From positions 11,346 to 75,345 of the forward strand of contig JAKCWW010000187.1 in the NCBI GenBank assembly GCA_026260175.1: DNA of 64,000 nucleotides, in the 5' to 3' direction. Numbering within the stretch: the stretch's first letter is position 1; every line of letters begins with the position of its first letter. The DNA comes from Reticulitermes lucifugus. Its lineage: Eukaryota > Arthropoda > Insecta > Blattodea > Rhinotermitidae. Of this stretch, positions 35,991 through 48,567 are shown piece by piece. The position numbers and the translations under genes are program-made. Under the pieces are notes generated by a model that was not told where the DNA came from, did no database searches, and saw only the letters and a program-made list of their open reading frames with translations.

Positions 35991-36900
35991 TTTGTCGAGG
36001 ATCACAAATCATGAAGCCCCTCATTATGCAATTTTCTTCAGCCTCCTGTTACTTAGTTCAACTTATGCACACACATCTTCCTCAGCCTATGTTCTTCTTT
36101 TCATGTGAGAGATCAAGTTTCACGTCCATACAGAGCAACAGGCACCATTATAGTTCGGTATATATCAATCACATATATTCTTAAATAATACAAGACAAAA
36201 TACTCTGGCCATAAGCGTAGCTGGCATTTCCCGTATTTAATCTTCTCTTAATTGCGTCCTAAATGCCATTTCGATTTGTTGCATTCCCAAGCGCATGAAC
36301 TTTACCACAGTTTCATAGGATTTATAAGCTATCTCTATGTTGTAATTCTGTCTTGCATACTGTTGAGTCTGCAAATGCAATAGTCTTCTCATTGTTTACT
36401 TCTGGTCCAACTTCGTTTCTAGCGACTGGCAAAGCTTCTGTGTTTTCCTATATAACATTTGCACCTGCGTCCAATAAATTAACATCATCAGCGCGACCAG
36501 AATCTGATGTGTGACATCCAATTTTAACCCTCCCAGTTTACTTACACCTTCCTAGTAGCATATTCTAAAGCAAGCTGAAAAGCAACGGGGAAAATTATCG
36601 CCTTGTTCCTGACCATTCTGAATAGGAATACGTCAATCAAATATTTAGCTATCCGGACTTCATCATAGGTTTCACTTTAAAGCATTTTAATTAACCTAAA
36701 TATTTCTAAGGGTAAACTAAACCAAGTAGAATGTTAAAGAGGACTTCCCGCCTCAAGGAATCATAGGCTTCTTTAAACTGATGTGCTGTCCCAATGTATT
36801 TCTATTTTTCTCAAGTATGTGACAAATGCAGGACATTTGATCAATAGTTGATCTGTTACGTCTAAATCCACAGATATATTTCCGGCGTTATGTTTTAGTG
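35983..36900 (-). pseudogene. LINE reverse transcriptase pseudogene (family L)
   Basis: This is the longest LINE piece, read on the minus strand with many stops and frameshifts. In order: CGFRRNRSTIDQMSCICHIL (RT finger region, about 36895 downward), FKEAYDSLRREVLFNILL (F-x-x-A-Y-D, catalytic motif A), SETYDEVRIAKYLIDVFLF, FQLALEYATRKV, then ADDVNLLD (catalytic motif C, codons at 36484-36492; the residue before ADD is Arg rather than Tyr), ENTEAL, NEVGPEVNNEKT, and finally ALYGRET*SLT*KEEHRLRK and VTGG*RKLHNEGLHDL. In a live element this enzyme copies the LINE RNA at the target site. This copy lacks the endonuclease, 5' part and C-terminal tail. Confidence 0.9.
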
Positions 36901-36904
36901 ACTG

Positions 36905-38650
36905 CCAAAATAAATGTTCATAAAGTTTCTAAACTACAAGTACTTACGCCATTTTCTGCAGAAATTAAGACTCTCAACGATATAAAAGTCACCAGAATAT
37001 ACTTGTCTACTAAATAAATTATGGTGTGTCGTTTGAGAATAAGATAGAATGGTAACATTGCTCCACGTTCGCAAATAAATGGAGAAAAGATTCAATTCGA
37101 AAACTAATTGTTACCATTTAGTTCTGAATACCTTGTCTTACAGTCTGCTGTCTGCAAATCTACATGTTAAGCATGTAGCACACACAAGCAGCTTTGTAGT
37201 ACACTAAAATTCGGTCGGAAAATCTGAAAGGAAGAAATCACTTGATAGATCCTCTCTTACACTGGAGGGAATAATAACTGCCACGACTCCTCTCTAAAAC
37301 ATAACGGACAGGAACAACCTCAGTAACCAGATTTTAAAGAAATAGAACAGAAATAGCAGCAACAGCAACAACAACAAAAAGTATAAGTAGCTCAAGAAGA
37401 GCACAGCACGTTCCAGACACTCGACGTGCGTGATAAAGAAGAAAATGCGTTCAAGATACTAAAGGGGTAGTATAGGACACTGGCTGATTATAAGAGAGCA
37501 ATATTACAGTTAAACCCCGTGCCGCCACCCTCACGTAGCCCCTACAAAATTATGTGAACAGAAATTCCGTAACATACAGAATTTCGAATTGACACCACAA
37601 AATGCAGTGAACAGAAAGTGGTGCGCTATCGGGGTTTGACTCTCTGTAGTATTAGTAAAGGGGCTTAAAAATACAGAAGGCAATAACGAAATGAATAACC
37701 TTATTCAAAATTTCATCTACAAAATTATAAGACCGATCGCAACACAAATAATTCAGGAAACCGCAACCATTTCAAACATAAATATACAGGTTTTGGCGGA
37801 ATATACAACCTTGAGAGAAGGCCGTTATACAGGGACATAAAACCATAACGGCTTACGAAATGGAGATTAACCAAGTGACATGCCATATGCAAATTCAGTG
37901 ATAGTATAAAATTACATAGAAAACTAAATAAATAGAAGTAGGTGAAAAATATAAATTACGTAACTGAGAGAAAGCTACACGCGAGCCAAAGTACTACAGA
38001 ATCTGAAGACTTCACTCGATACACTGTAAAATCCAACAAACAACTAATGAATGAACATTGGACTTCTGTTAATAAATACGTTAAAATCCACATCGTTTGC
38101 AGTGAGGTTGTGAAAGGAAAGAACTGTAATAAGGAAAGTGCAAGGACAGATCAGAAGAGGAAGGAAAAAACAAAGGGAAAGAAGGAAGCGAGAAGTAGAA
38201 GAATGCCACGAAACTTTCCACAACACAATTACAAAACAGTTACAGCACAGTAGTATGGATTACTTTCGGCAGCTGAGATAAAAGAAAATCTACCTATAAT
38301 TATAAAACTATTTTTAAATATTTTTAGAAAAAAATAACTAATTGAATGCACGTCTAGTGTCAGATTTTGATACATACCATATTTTTTACTTTCAAGGAAA
38401 TAATAACTAACGTGATATAATATACTAGTGGTAAAATTAATTCAGAATATATTTGGTTAACATTTAAGTAAATGATAACGAATATGACACAGAGTTTTAG
38501 CATCAGAATTTAATTATCCTAAAGTTGGAAAAGCTTATATTATTCATACAACAACAAATCCTGTCATTATCCAGACTTTCCCAAAGAACCCTTTATGAAA
38601 ATAAAGATGCAGTGTAAGTCAGTGAAACTCTGTGATGCGAAATTTTAGTT
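36905..38650. other. Gene-free AT-rich sequence
   Basis: LINE similarity fades at about 36905-36970. The Lys-rich 103-codon frame at 37942-38253 (with KRKEKTKGKKEARSRR) has no known domain, and its base composition is that of the surroundings. Confidence 0.5.
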
Positions 38651-38654
38651 TCTC

Positions 38655-38890
38655 ACAGTGGCGTTGCTGAAGAATCAAATCTTCTGGGATGTTTCACCCT
38701 GTAGAATGGTAAATTTTGCCGAAGTTTCAAAGGATCGTAGAGCCTTAATTCCAGAGTCAAGTAGCCAGCTTTCAACTCTCAAGGTGAGAGAACTACGATT
38801 TTTTATAACGTCGAAAACCATTTGCCAATTGACATAGCATAACATCCCAGAAGACTTTAATCTATAACTTCTGCGACAGTGTATAAGATT
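38655..38890. repeat. Family P fold-back, diverged
   Basis: CAAATCTTCTGGGATGTT near 38676-38693 is inverted at about 38842-38858 (AACATCCCAGAAGACTTT). GGTAAATTTTGCCGAAGTTTC and CGTCGAAAACCATTTGCC form the inner, diverged part. The order TCTTCTGGGAT...TTTC...GATCGTA...CCTT...CAGAGTCAA is shared with the locus at 50757. Confidence 0.6.
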
Positions 38891-38989
38891 ACTTGATGAT
38901 AATGGTTTTTAGTGGTTGGAACATGTACTGCGGGCAAGGTAACTCTATGTAATGGTGGTTTGCATTACGTAGATGGCTTTATATACAAT

Positions 38990-39085
38990 CCTGTGTGACC
39001 GTACGGAACCTTCGTGTTCCACAAAAAGCAGCGCATTTCTTGACTAACGGTTCCTACGAGGAGCTCTACTCCACGGAGATGAACA
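38990..39085 (+). repeat. LINE family L 3' end, diverged
   Basis: GTACGGAACCTTCGTGTTCCAC, GCGCATTTCTTGACTAACGG and GAGGAGCTCTACTCCACGGAG follow the 3' terminus seen intact at 55237-55362. The TTAG tail is absent. The 62-bp palindrome starts 26 bases downstream. Confidence 0.72.
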
Positions 39086-39110
39086 CTCCGAATGCCGTAA
39101 TAAACATGAG

Positions 39111-39172
39111 TCATGACGTCTACAGTAGATAGCAATAATAATTATTATTGCTATCTACTGTAGACGTCATGA
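39111..39172. repeat. Perfect 62-bp palindrome
   Basis: The 31-base arms 39111-39141 and 39142-39172 are exact reverse complements with no spacer. The left arm begins TCATGACGTCTACAGTAGAT. The next base pair outward does not match, so the symmetry is bounded. Confidence 0.95.
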
Positions 39173-39186
39173 TAATAATAATAATA

Positions 39187-39219
<33 letters not shown>

Positions 39220-39220
39220 G
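39172..39220. repeat. (ATA)n(ATT)n microsatellite
   Basis: About 5 ATA units followed by about 10 ATT units, itself self-complementary, joined directly to the perfect palindrome. Confidence 0.92.
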
Positions 39221-39224
39221 TAAA

Positions 39225-42200
39225 ATTGTGTTATTTCTAAATTAATCTGTTTTAGAATTTATTTCCTTGAGTGTCTGAAAATTGGATTTAATTATAAAAA
39301 CGGAACAATAAGAAAAGCAAATATAAGGCACGCTGATAGGGCAGGCAAAGAGTGTGTTTTCATAAACATCAAAATACCACTATGCATTATTTGGCAGTCG
39401 CTGGCAAGCAACACGGGCTGGCAAGGGTGTCGGCAGCGAGTCGCAAGGTGGTACACTTCAACCACCTTGGGATTTTGACATTTAATAATTTATTAAAAAA
39501 CAATAAAAATTCCACAGGAAACAAATTTCGTACCGTTCTTACAGTTGTGGTCTAAGGATTAACTAAGGAGTTTTATTCAATAACTGTTATGTTATTATCC
39601 AGTATAGCACTGATCATTAAAAACCTGGCCCCATTATATCTAGATAATGTGTACCACCTTCCAAGAATCCTGCCAGCGCTCTTGCACGCTGCTTTAAATA
39701 TAATTCTGAGAGAAAGCTTTCTCTGTGTTAAATGCAATCAGCCCAAGTATAGGAAAATACTTCTAAGTCCAGCGCAAATAGCACCGCCCTACCTTCCTGT
39801 TTCAATCGCACCTTTGTATTTCTGGAAGTCTTATAATTTAAAGACACGTGTATGAACAGGGAATGTAAAGACATGTGGTTTCCGTCGAAATTGATGTTGA
39901 GGTTAGTCAGTCCTCAAACTGAATTACAGAACCCTCATACAATCGACGCTTTAAGTGCGTAGTTTCATCAAATGACGCTGCTAAATTTCATGGTTTTGCA
40001 AAAGGCTGTGCACAAATTAACAGCTGGAACACTGAAGTATTTTATCCGAAATTCGGAATTTTTCTCTTCATTTCTATAAGCAATGTTCTGTTAAGAATTT
40101 GTATTACTACAAACTGGAGTAAGGAACGAATAACCAAGTCTTTGATAAAATCCAATTGATCGGCCAATTAAACATCATGAGAGAAAATGCTACACCACTT
40201 AACTGCAAGTACCTCTCTGAGTTGTACTGCCAGTTAACCGCTGGCACAAAGCGCCCCTTCACAACCTGCATTCAATTTCCAGCATAAGTGAAAACCTTAT
40301 ACTTGTAAAAAAACTCCTCCTTAGCCAATTCTCTGTCCCCTTTTTATTCAAGTGCCTCATTAGCAATATATTAGGATAGAGGACTTTGAAGCTTCAATGT
40401 ACTGCAAGCATTTATGTCTCTTTATCGATAGTGTAGCCTGCGCATGCGCAATGTGTATGGTACATTTTGTACTCTGCGAAATGCTGCGAGACATCTTTTC
40501 TTGTTAGGGCTTCCTTATCGCTGCTTTTTTATTTCCCGTTGAAAACTACATTACATATATATAACTTCAGGTCTTGCCTCAAAGAAGTCACCACTAAAAT
40601 GATCAATCAATGTAAGCCGTTTAGAGAAAAAATCGCTGTTCATTTTAGTAACTATGCGGAATTCATAAATACAGCATGTGGCAAAATGCAAACCTTTGAG
40701 TGTTAAACATGACAGTGGTATATATATTAGCTGCTAGAGTTTAAAGGGTTAAGACCTACCTGTACTGAAGTAGTGGGCTCGGTTTTCCACGTCATAGATC
40801 ACATTCAGATGCAACATTTTGTTGCAAAACCCTTGCTTGTTTATGTGAACAAATTGTATCAATGACAGTTATATTCAGCCAATACCAAAGTCCTAAAAGT
40901 GTCATTTATCTCACGTCAATTATAAAATGTGACGTGTGAATCGACCTCTGGATTCGTAATTACTATCGAACAAATTTTGCAGTCTATGACACAAATTCTT
41001 AGCCGGGCTGACCGCTGTTATGACCAAAGGTTTATAGTTTTCCTCGCACCCTTCAGGCTAACGTGATATGTTAAAACAGGTCACAACTGAGTTCCTCTTC
41101 CCAATTCACAATCTGTAACTCTCCTCAGGTAGCCTACCGTATAAATAATTTACACAATAAATAATTTATAATCATCCCTATAATCTTTGTGCTTACTGAA
41201 GAGAGGGAAATAGGCATATATACGGTACTTGAAGGACGCAACGACAGAATTAATTATAAATATATTAATATGCACTAAGAGTAATAATAATACTCATAAT
41301 TAATAATAATAATAATACATTTATGCGCTTCGCAATACGTCTCACAGTAACAAGAGATGCGCATGTATATCCAGTTACTCGCTGACACAGAAAAGACCAA
41401 CGGTGTACTCCAATGTTATAAATGCGTTTCTTGTTATTTTTATAACTCAGTAGCATATACGTTCATCTGCAGTATTTACAAATAGAGTGTTTGAAAAATA
41501 TCTGCTTTACAGCTGAGCGTGCACGCACACACCCACACACACAGAGCCCAGTAGTCTTCGATTATTTTCTCTTACATTTCATGAAATATTCACCGTACAA
41601 AATGGCATTCCAAACACAAATTTTAAATAATAAATAGATTACAGTTAATGTATTTCATAAATTCTTTATACTATGACATTTTCGGAAAAAAATTCACTTT
41701 CGTTTTAAATTTCTCGTAATGGTGAGAGACATGTACTTCATGGATATGAACCAAAATTAAATTCGCCCGGCAACATTATTAAAGTTCTATCGCATCACAC
41801 CAACTGTAACGGAAAATTTCCTAAATAGTTTCGGAACAGAAAAAAGAGGACGGACAAACAAGCACAGAATTTACTTAAGTTCTACAAGAAGGTTAGGAAC
41901 AAGCTTACGGTAACTTCAATGTAAAGTAAATATATTCACATACATGGGCAATAATAAAGAAATCTTAACACTTCTTACGTATCAGAATATTTTACTCTTC
42001 ATCTTCCTAAGCTTTCACGGATTAGGGTCTGTGGTCTATCCCAATATAGATACAACTTCTTAAACTATGAAATTTTAGACACACAGTAGGGCCCTTTGGG
42101 CAGAGGCTGAGTCCTGTCGCAAGGTCTCTACCTACACAGAATATTACGGCACAAAACATAGATATATTTATGTCCTGAATAGAACGTGAACACATGTCGC

Positions 42201-43020
42201 CATTACTCAAGCCATAATTACGAGTACGTGCCTCATACTATATGAACAGTTAGAACATTTTACCTTAGGTCCGGTCAAGTTTGAAATAAAGCAGTTTCCT
42301 TGAGCCAGTCTTACACTCCGATCTGCTGGAAGACTTGGCGTGTAGCTCGTACACTTTCAAAAGCAAATCTGTCTCAAGGTTTAATGTACGTTTCGCGTAT
42401 AATAGGGATTTCTAATGAAGATATCAGCGGTATTTACAAAATGTTTGTTGAAGTCGTCAGCCTGGCTTTTGTGTACATTAGATTTACTATAGCACTGTAC
42501 AACATTCCTTATCGTGAATGCCAGGTTGTAAACACTGCAATTTGTTATTACATTACGAAATACGAATTCTCTAGTTCTTCGCTTGAAACACTGTGTTCGT
42601 GAAGGCTTTTACTGCATGCTTAGTTCAGGTACGTCAGTGGCTTAGGGTAAGGCAAGCAACAGTCCTTGCTGCCTCATAATCATTTTAATATTCTCGTTCC
42701 ACATTTTTCCAAGATTTAGAAGTTTCTCTTTTCAGCGAGGCTTCCCTACCATAATGTGTAAATAGCCCCAACTTCAAAGAAGTTTTCTATCCAAATGCTG
42801 CATTTATTTATTCGTTTATTTATTTATATTTTGCCGTGGTTTTTCATTTGCTTTCTCCACATACTTCATTAATCCTCATTCAGCAATTTTTTCTACATAA
42901 GTTCTGTACATAATTCTTCAATCCTTCTTAAAGTGAATTTTCTTACCAAACTTCTGTATGGCTATAACTTCAATGATTCTTCGAATGACTTTTATGTCGA
43001 ATTCTGTATACTTAATTAAC
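39225..43020. other. Gene-free AT-rich sequence
   Basis: An interrupted (AAT)n microsatellite lies at about 41282-41318 and a CA-rich stretch at about 41520-41545. A 100-codon frame at 42300-42602 and an 88-codon frame at 39589-39855 are unrecognised. Confidence 0.5.
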
Positions 43021-43021
43021 A

Positions 43022-43515
43022 AACCCCACGAATCAGCATCCTTCTAAATAAGCTCATACTTCCCCAGCTAGGCAAGAAATTTCCCGCATTTTATGGACAC
43101 ATAAAAGACTTTGCCTTTTCACAACAGTCCTCCACTAGTCCATATCTTGACCCCCCAACAAATCTGTTCCAGGACTATGCACTCTGTTTTCAAGACCCTT
43201 TTTTATATTATCATAACATCTAGGGCTTGGTCTTCTATATGCTCCCTTTCTTCAAATCTTCACACCAAAATATCTTACGAATTATCTTTTCCATGCCTGT
43301 CACATGCCCCCTCATTTCATCCTCCGTCAGTTTATTAACTGAATAAAATTTTGTGTGGAGAAGTGTTGAAGTTTCTCGTTGGGCAATTTTCTCCGGCATC
43401 CTTTTCCTTCCTCCCTTTCAGGTGCACATAATCTCCGCAGCACCCTGTTCTCATTTATCTCCAGAATATGTATTTCCCTCAATCAGAGAGGCCAAGTTCG
43501 AAGCCCAAACATTCT
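43022..43515 (-). pseudogene. LINE family L C-terminal half, decayed, including 3' end
   Basis: On the minus strand the order is that of the LINE: FGLRTWPL*LRE, EINENRVLRRL, PEREEGKGCRRKLPNEKLQHF, then RRMK*GGM, TDLLGGQDMD*WRTVVKRQS, then CATAAAATGCGGGAAATTTCTTG and TTTAGAAGGATGCTGATTCGTGG. The last two blocks match the 3' untranslated end of the recent copies at 55237 and 62571. Stops and frameshifts are numerous. This copy links the coding similarity to the 3' end and shows that the short TTAG-tailed elements are the end of this LINE. Confidence 0.82.
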
Positions 43516-43519
43516 ATAT

Positions 43520-45365
43520 ATAAATCTTTAATCCTTCTGCAGACTTATGTGAATATTTATTTATCCTCTATCAAATGGTTGTTATTACTAAAATTCTGTA
43601 CATGTCTCCTCACTTCTTTTAAAACGTATCCCATAGCAATGTCCTTTATATTCTTCTGAATCCTTTCGCAAAGGATTTCCTGCTATTCCAAATTCATTCC
43701 TATATCATCGTACCTGCTTGCTCCTTCACTTCTTCTGCTGCCCGCTCCAGATATACCTCCAATGTGTATACATAATGTGCCTTGGTAATTCTCCATTTCT
43801 GCTTTCAATTAAAAATTTACATCATAATGCAATTAAGACCATCAAATAATAATAATAATAATTGACGTATTAAGAAGCAAGGAGTCATGAAGAAGAGGAA
43901 AGCCAAGAACCTGGCAAGAAACCTTACAGGTGACAAGTAGGTTTACGCGGAAGGAAAGTTTCTTAAAAACACTCAGAAAGTCCCACCTAGCGGATAATAA
44001 TATTCCTACGGCCTGTTCTTTAGTGCCGCAACTTCTGCATTGAAGCACAAACATTAGTATTCTTTTCAGGCAAATCCTACTGCATGTGTACATGCGTGAT
44101 AACAGCGATATTAAAGGTACGTTTGCGTCTCACCAGTAAAAACACAAAAAGACACTAATACATTTATTATCACTTCAGATATCACCAACAATACACAAAG
44201 CATTTACTTATGTTGACACCAGCTTCACAGACATGAAGTGGAAGACGTCCAAGTGGTTTCTTTCATCTACGAGAAGGATATTAATTCTAAGATTTTTAAA
44301 GCACTGGAAGCAGGAACAAATAAATGATTTTCATTTTCATTAAGTCCTAAACATACAACAAAAAGTCATAGTAATATTTATAACAAGTGCTTTTTAGAAA
44401 CCCCTATGTTTTCCAGCATAAGAGACATCCAATTCAGCTTCACTTCCTGCTTTATTACTACCATAAAATCGTAAGTGTGAGTTGTGGATAACCTTATTCA
44501 AAAATAGTGGAAAATAACAAACATTTTTATGTGAGTGTTGAAAGGCTTATTACAGATTCTTCATGAGGTAGGTAATTCACTTTGCCCAAATAGTGTACAA
44601 AGTGTCACTGCTGGTTAGGTTATTTATCGTACAAAATGGCTTAATTAAACGTAAAGACAAAGAAACAAGGTCCACACAAAGAAGTCACTGATTCCAAAGT
44701 TGGTCATGTGTTACTAATTAACGCCGGCTGGGATATCACTATCAAATATCTACACTCGCAAACAGTTCGTCGCTGTTAACTGTATACAAGTATGGTTAAA
44801 AAATAATAAATGTTATTTTTAGTAAGTTCTGGATATATGGAGAATAGCAGCGAATATACTGAATAAGTTGTGGACAGCCGAAAAGAAGTTGCCTTCCAGT
44901 TTTGAACTTAGCTTCGGGCAAGTAATCCTTCACTGTGAAAATCTGGAATGTTTCAACGCATCACACAGGGGTGTTTTCTGGAAATACATGTGGAACAGAA
45001 AATGTATATGAGATTTGAAAATTGGAATCATTGCAGGTGTGGGTGGGTGATGTTTAATGAAACAACAGCAAGCTAATTAGAGAAGCATAACCTAAGTAAG
45101 ATTTAGCCCAGCGCAAATCATGTGCGATAAAAGTGGCCTTGAAGAAGCACATCATTATATATTTTATGGAGGGACATGTTAAGATAATAAATGCATAAGA
45201 ACTGGGTAGAAAATCCTGGAAGGAAAATGCACCTTGGGAGCCAGACGTATAAATATGGGTCAAATGCGAATGATAGTGAATTCATTTGGCTGAAAAAAGA
45301 ATTCATTTTTGGGAATTAGGGTGCATAAAAGGGCAAAATTTCCTTCGACTAGCTATGCGAGGATT
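43520..45365. other. Gene-free sequence
   Basis: A short (AAT)n run lies at about 43845-43861. Nothing else recognised. The stretch 43520-43800 may still be LINE-derived but I cannot align it. Confidence 0.45.
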
Positions 45366-45369
45366 AGTG

Positions 45370-45664
45370 AAAAAAAGTAAAGTTACCCCTACACATGCCA
45401 TAAAAGCACATAAGGTGAATGGAGGTGTAGTTCCACGCATTTTTAACTACGGCACTAAACGGAGGTGAATGGTCACGCTCACGAGTCGGCCGCTTTACCT
45501 TCGGGGAAAGTGCCCCCGAAACCCTATGAAAGGAGGCTGAGTGGTCCCCAGAGCCGTCTGGACATTTTCAAGAAAAGACCAATTCCTTTACCGAGCAGGG
45601 ATCCGAACCGCGGAATTTCCAGCCTGTAGTTTAGTCAATATGCTGACCACACTACCTCGGCTTA
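45370..45664 (-). repeat. SINE type C, near full length, reverse
   Basis: Read on the minus strand: head GAGGTAGTGTGGTCAGCAT, B box GCGGTTCGGATCCCTGC, TTTTCTTGAAAATGTCCAGACGG, GGGGACCACTCAGCCTCC, TTTCGGGGGCACTTTCCCC, AAAGCGGCCG, ACCATTCACCTCCGTTTAGTG and TTATGGCATGTGTAGGGGTAACTTTAC with a T-rich end. It is the best guide to the middle of type C. No duplication was found. Confidence 0.85.
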
Positions 45665-46720
45665 CACACAGTTATTTAGTTCTGTAAGTATAAACTTCCT
45701 CCATATCGTGGCCCACTTGAGAGTCTCCTATTAGCCCGACATTCTTCTGGAGTGACTAATTGTACTAACATCCTGAGTGATAGGGACTGAAAGAAAGAAT
45801 GAGAACCATGATGTTGGACGTCAGGGCTTGCAGTCTATGTCAGAGCAACAAACAAATATTTAACTAACTTTGGCAACGTTGCAGCCAATTTGGTTGATGG
45901 TACAATTATACAATATCAAGTTGCTTTCACAATTGAGTCAACAGAGAGGTTGTCTAGTTTCCGGACGACAGGAGTTCTATTCCAGTCAGTGGCACAACTT
46001 CCAGTCGTATTTGGGGTTCAAACAAACTCCCATCCAATGATACCAGTTGTTTCTAATAATAATAATATCCATATATTATTCTTCTGATATGCGCCTTACA
46101 CAGGTGATGCAGATTAACCCTTCAGAACACGGTGGTTATTACACGTAACTATCGCTTGCTTTAATATTTAAACTGCTGCATTTTGCACACACGTGGTATT
46201 TGTGGTATACATAACGTGAATAGGGCTTTCATAATCCGTGGAAAAGACGGTGATTATTTCTCAAATAGCATTAATCGACTGTCTTTCTAACGGAGAATTA
46301 GTATGTTATCTATGAGGTAGGAATAAATTCTTAAATTTTACTGAGATAAATGGGTTAAACCAATAATCAGAGTACAGTGTTAATACCCGAAATCTCTCCG
46401 AGTTAATGAAACGAAAGTCGTAACCCAGCGGTAACTGCTGAGTCGTAAGCTACCGCACGAATACTGCGTCCGGGGAAACTAACGTCATTCTATTGGACTA
46501 AATATTAGTGCTGCTTTCTGGAGCTGAAAACAAAGATGCATTGAAATGGCTACGGAAGAGAGTACAGTTTCCTGCTACATTGATTCTGAGTGTGAGTAAA
46601 TGTAGACGATCCCATAACAAGGAAGGTATTAACTCCAGTGCGTACTAATGTGCCCACAGACCCTAAATTCATGGATTCATCAGCCTCACTCTTTTCACCT
46701 TCAAACAGGAAGTTCTGTTA
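45665..46720. other. Gene-free sequence
   Basis: Nothing recognised. Frames are 65 codons or shorter. Confidence 0.5.
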
Positions 46721-46723
46721 CTA

Positions 46724-46999
46724 CTCTTATGCAGGGGTGTAGCTACAGAAGGACGGGAGCGAGTGGTACAGGCGCCCCGGGCAGCAGAGTCTAAGGGGCA
46801 GCAAACTAGGCGGCAAAATAAATATTACAATGAAAAAATCTATTTTATGTACTCAACAAATTTTAAATTACTGAGTTTAATACAAATAAGTTCAATAAAT
46901 AATTGCGATTTTTTTAAATTTCATAAATTGTGTTAGGGGCGGTCAGTGTGATTACTCGCCCCGGGCGCCACAAAATCTAGCTACGCCAGTGCTCTTATG
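46724..46999. mobile_element. hAT-type MITE with perfect 8-bp duplication
   Basis: The element 46732-46991 (260 bp) starts CAGGGGTGTAGCTA and ends TAGCTACGCCAGTG. The 15-base terminal inverted repeats differ at four positions. It is flanked by CTCTTATG (46724-46731 and 46992-46999). An 8-bp duplication and a CAGGGG-type terminus are hallmarks of the hAT superfamily (established knowledge). The subterminal parts are also inverted (GCGCCCCGGGC and CGCCCCGGGCGCC), and the AT-rich centre has no coding capacity, so it depended on a transposase supplied elsewhere. Confidence 0.93.
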
Positions 47000-47424
47000 A
47001 AACCTGCAATCCCAGTGTTTCAGAGGTTACAGATGTTCGTTCTGGAGTTCAGACTTCAGTAAGTAAATGCTTTAGGGTTAACAGTTCATCCATTCAGGGG
47101 GAAGATTACTTACTTACTCTAAACAAATTGGAAAATTTCCTTTTACACAAACATCACACCAGGAAGGTGTGACGAGCCAAAAAAACACAGCATAAGGCAT
47201 TCTTAATCTCCGTACTACATTGAGATCGGTGGCCAGTTTCACGTTCCGGCAGCTTTATCCTCTGAGAAAATTGTTTTATGACTTACAGTGTTTGAGAATA
47301 CATATCGTAGATGTTGGGATGCTTGATGAATTATGAATTGGAAAGGGCTTGGAAGGAAATTTCAGGGCACTAATCTGGACACAATTCAGGAACTTGCTGT
47401 ACGAACTGAGGAAAATCACGCAAT

Positions 47425-47520
47425 AGTCAGTTTGGCCTATGTCCAGGCCGAGGATCGAATCGCAAACTTTCCAAATATAAGACAACAACTTTAATGTTAT
47501 GCCAACCTGCCCGATGTCAG
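47425..47520 (-). repeat. Possible tRNA-derived SINE head, reverse
   Basis: On the minus strand GGGCAGGTTGGCATAACATT (A-box-like) is followed about 35 bases later by TTGCGATTCGATCCTCGGCC (B-box-like). The downstream sequence does not match types A-D. Confidence 0.4.
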
Positions 47521-48565
47521 AAGTATGAACCTCGTAATAGGCATTAAGTAACCAGCTGGGTGTTTTCTTTCGTCAATTAACTGCAGTTTCTTTTTTTGTT
47601 CTCAGCTATTTATTATATTTCAACTTAGGAAACTAAAAATACAATCTAACAAAATTAACATAAATAAATGTTCTTACGTCCTTCATGTCAATAAGCAACT
47701 CGGAACATAAAACAATCTTAACCACTGTAACTCAACGGAGCACAAACCACTTAGAAAAGTTAATAGTGGGTCAGCTTCTTAATAAACACCATGAATTTTA
47801 TGGGGGCACCAGAAGGTTAATTCACAACAACCTCCCACTCTATACCACCCTGATTGTGGTGAATATAATCAGCATTCTTACATATGCCACTGTGCGACAG
47901 ATTTGAATATTATACTTAGTGGTGCAAAAATCCCGTGTACCATGTCGTCGAGGCGAATAAATTTTGTACGGTGGTGTCTAACATTGGTGGATCCTCAGTA
48001 TAGAACTTGCTTCATGTCGCCGTTCTGGCGCCTATAATTTTGAGTTGGCTCCTAGATTTTTTGAAAATTTGTGCAATTTTCTACATTCTAATCCGCATCT
48101 AAGGCTAAAATCTGACATTTCCTCTTTAGGTTTCCAGACCAAAACTTAATGCAAACTTATCTTATCCCTGTCAAATTCATTCTACGAATTAATTAATCTA
48201 AAAATGTTTGGCGAAGAATTTAAATGGTGAATTTCGTCGATGTGTAACTTCCTCTAACCTGTTATCATTTTTCTTCCTGCGATCCAAGTATTCCACTCAG
48301 CACACACTCAATGTATGATTTTCCCACAGGGTGCCAATTGTAGTTTCACGGTAAAACAGATAAAATTAGAGCCTTCCATATTTTAAAATTTAGGTTTTAG
48401 ATAGGAGAAGGAGAGAAAACAAAGAACCTGATGTGCGTTGTGGTTACAACCCCTGAGAGAATGAAGAAAAATATAACTTTGTAACATGCGAAATTGTTCC
48501 ACAGTTGCTGTGCACGCAGACTGGTGCACATCTGTACGAACTGTTTACCGGAAAATATCGACACA
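47521..48565. other. Gene-free AT-rich sequence
   Basis: Nothing recognised. A 73-codon frame at 47685-47906 has no known domain. Confidence 0.5.
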
Positions 48566-48567
48566 AC

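Noticed and set aside
37942-38253. Lys/Arg-rich 103-codon frame as a small nuclear protein
   Set aside because: Low-complexity basic content arises from A-rich DNA. No domain and no splice or start context.
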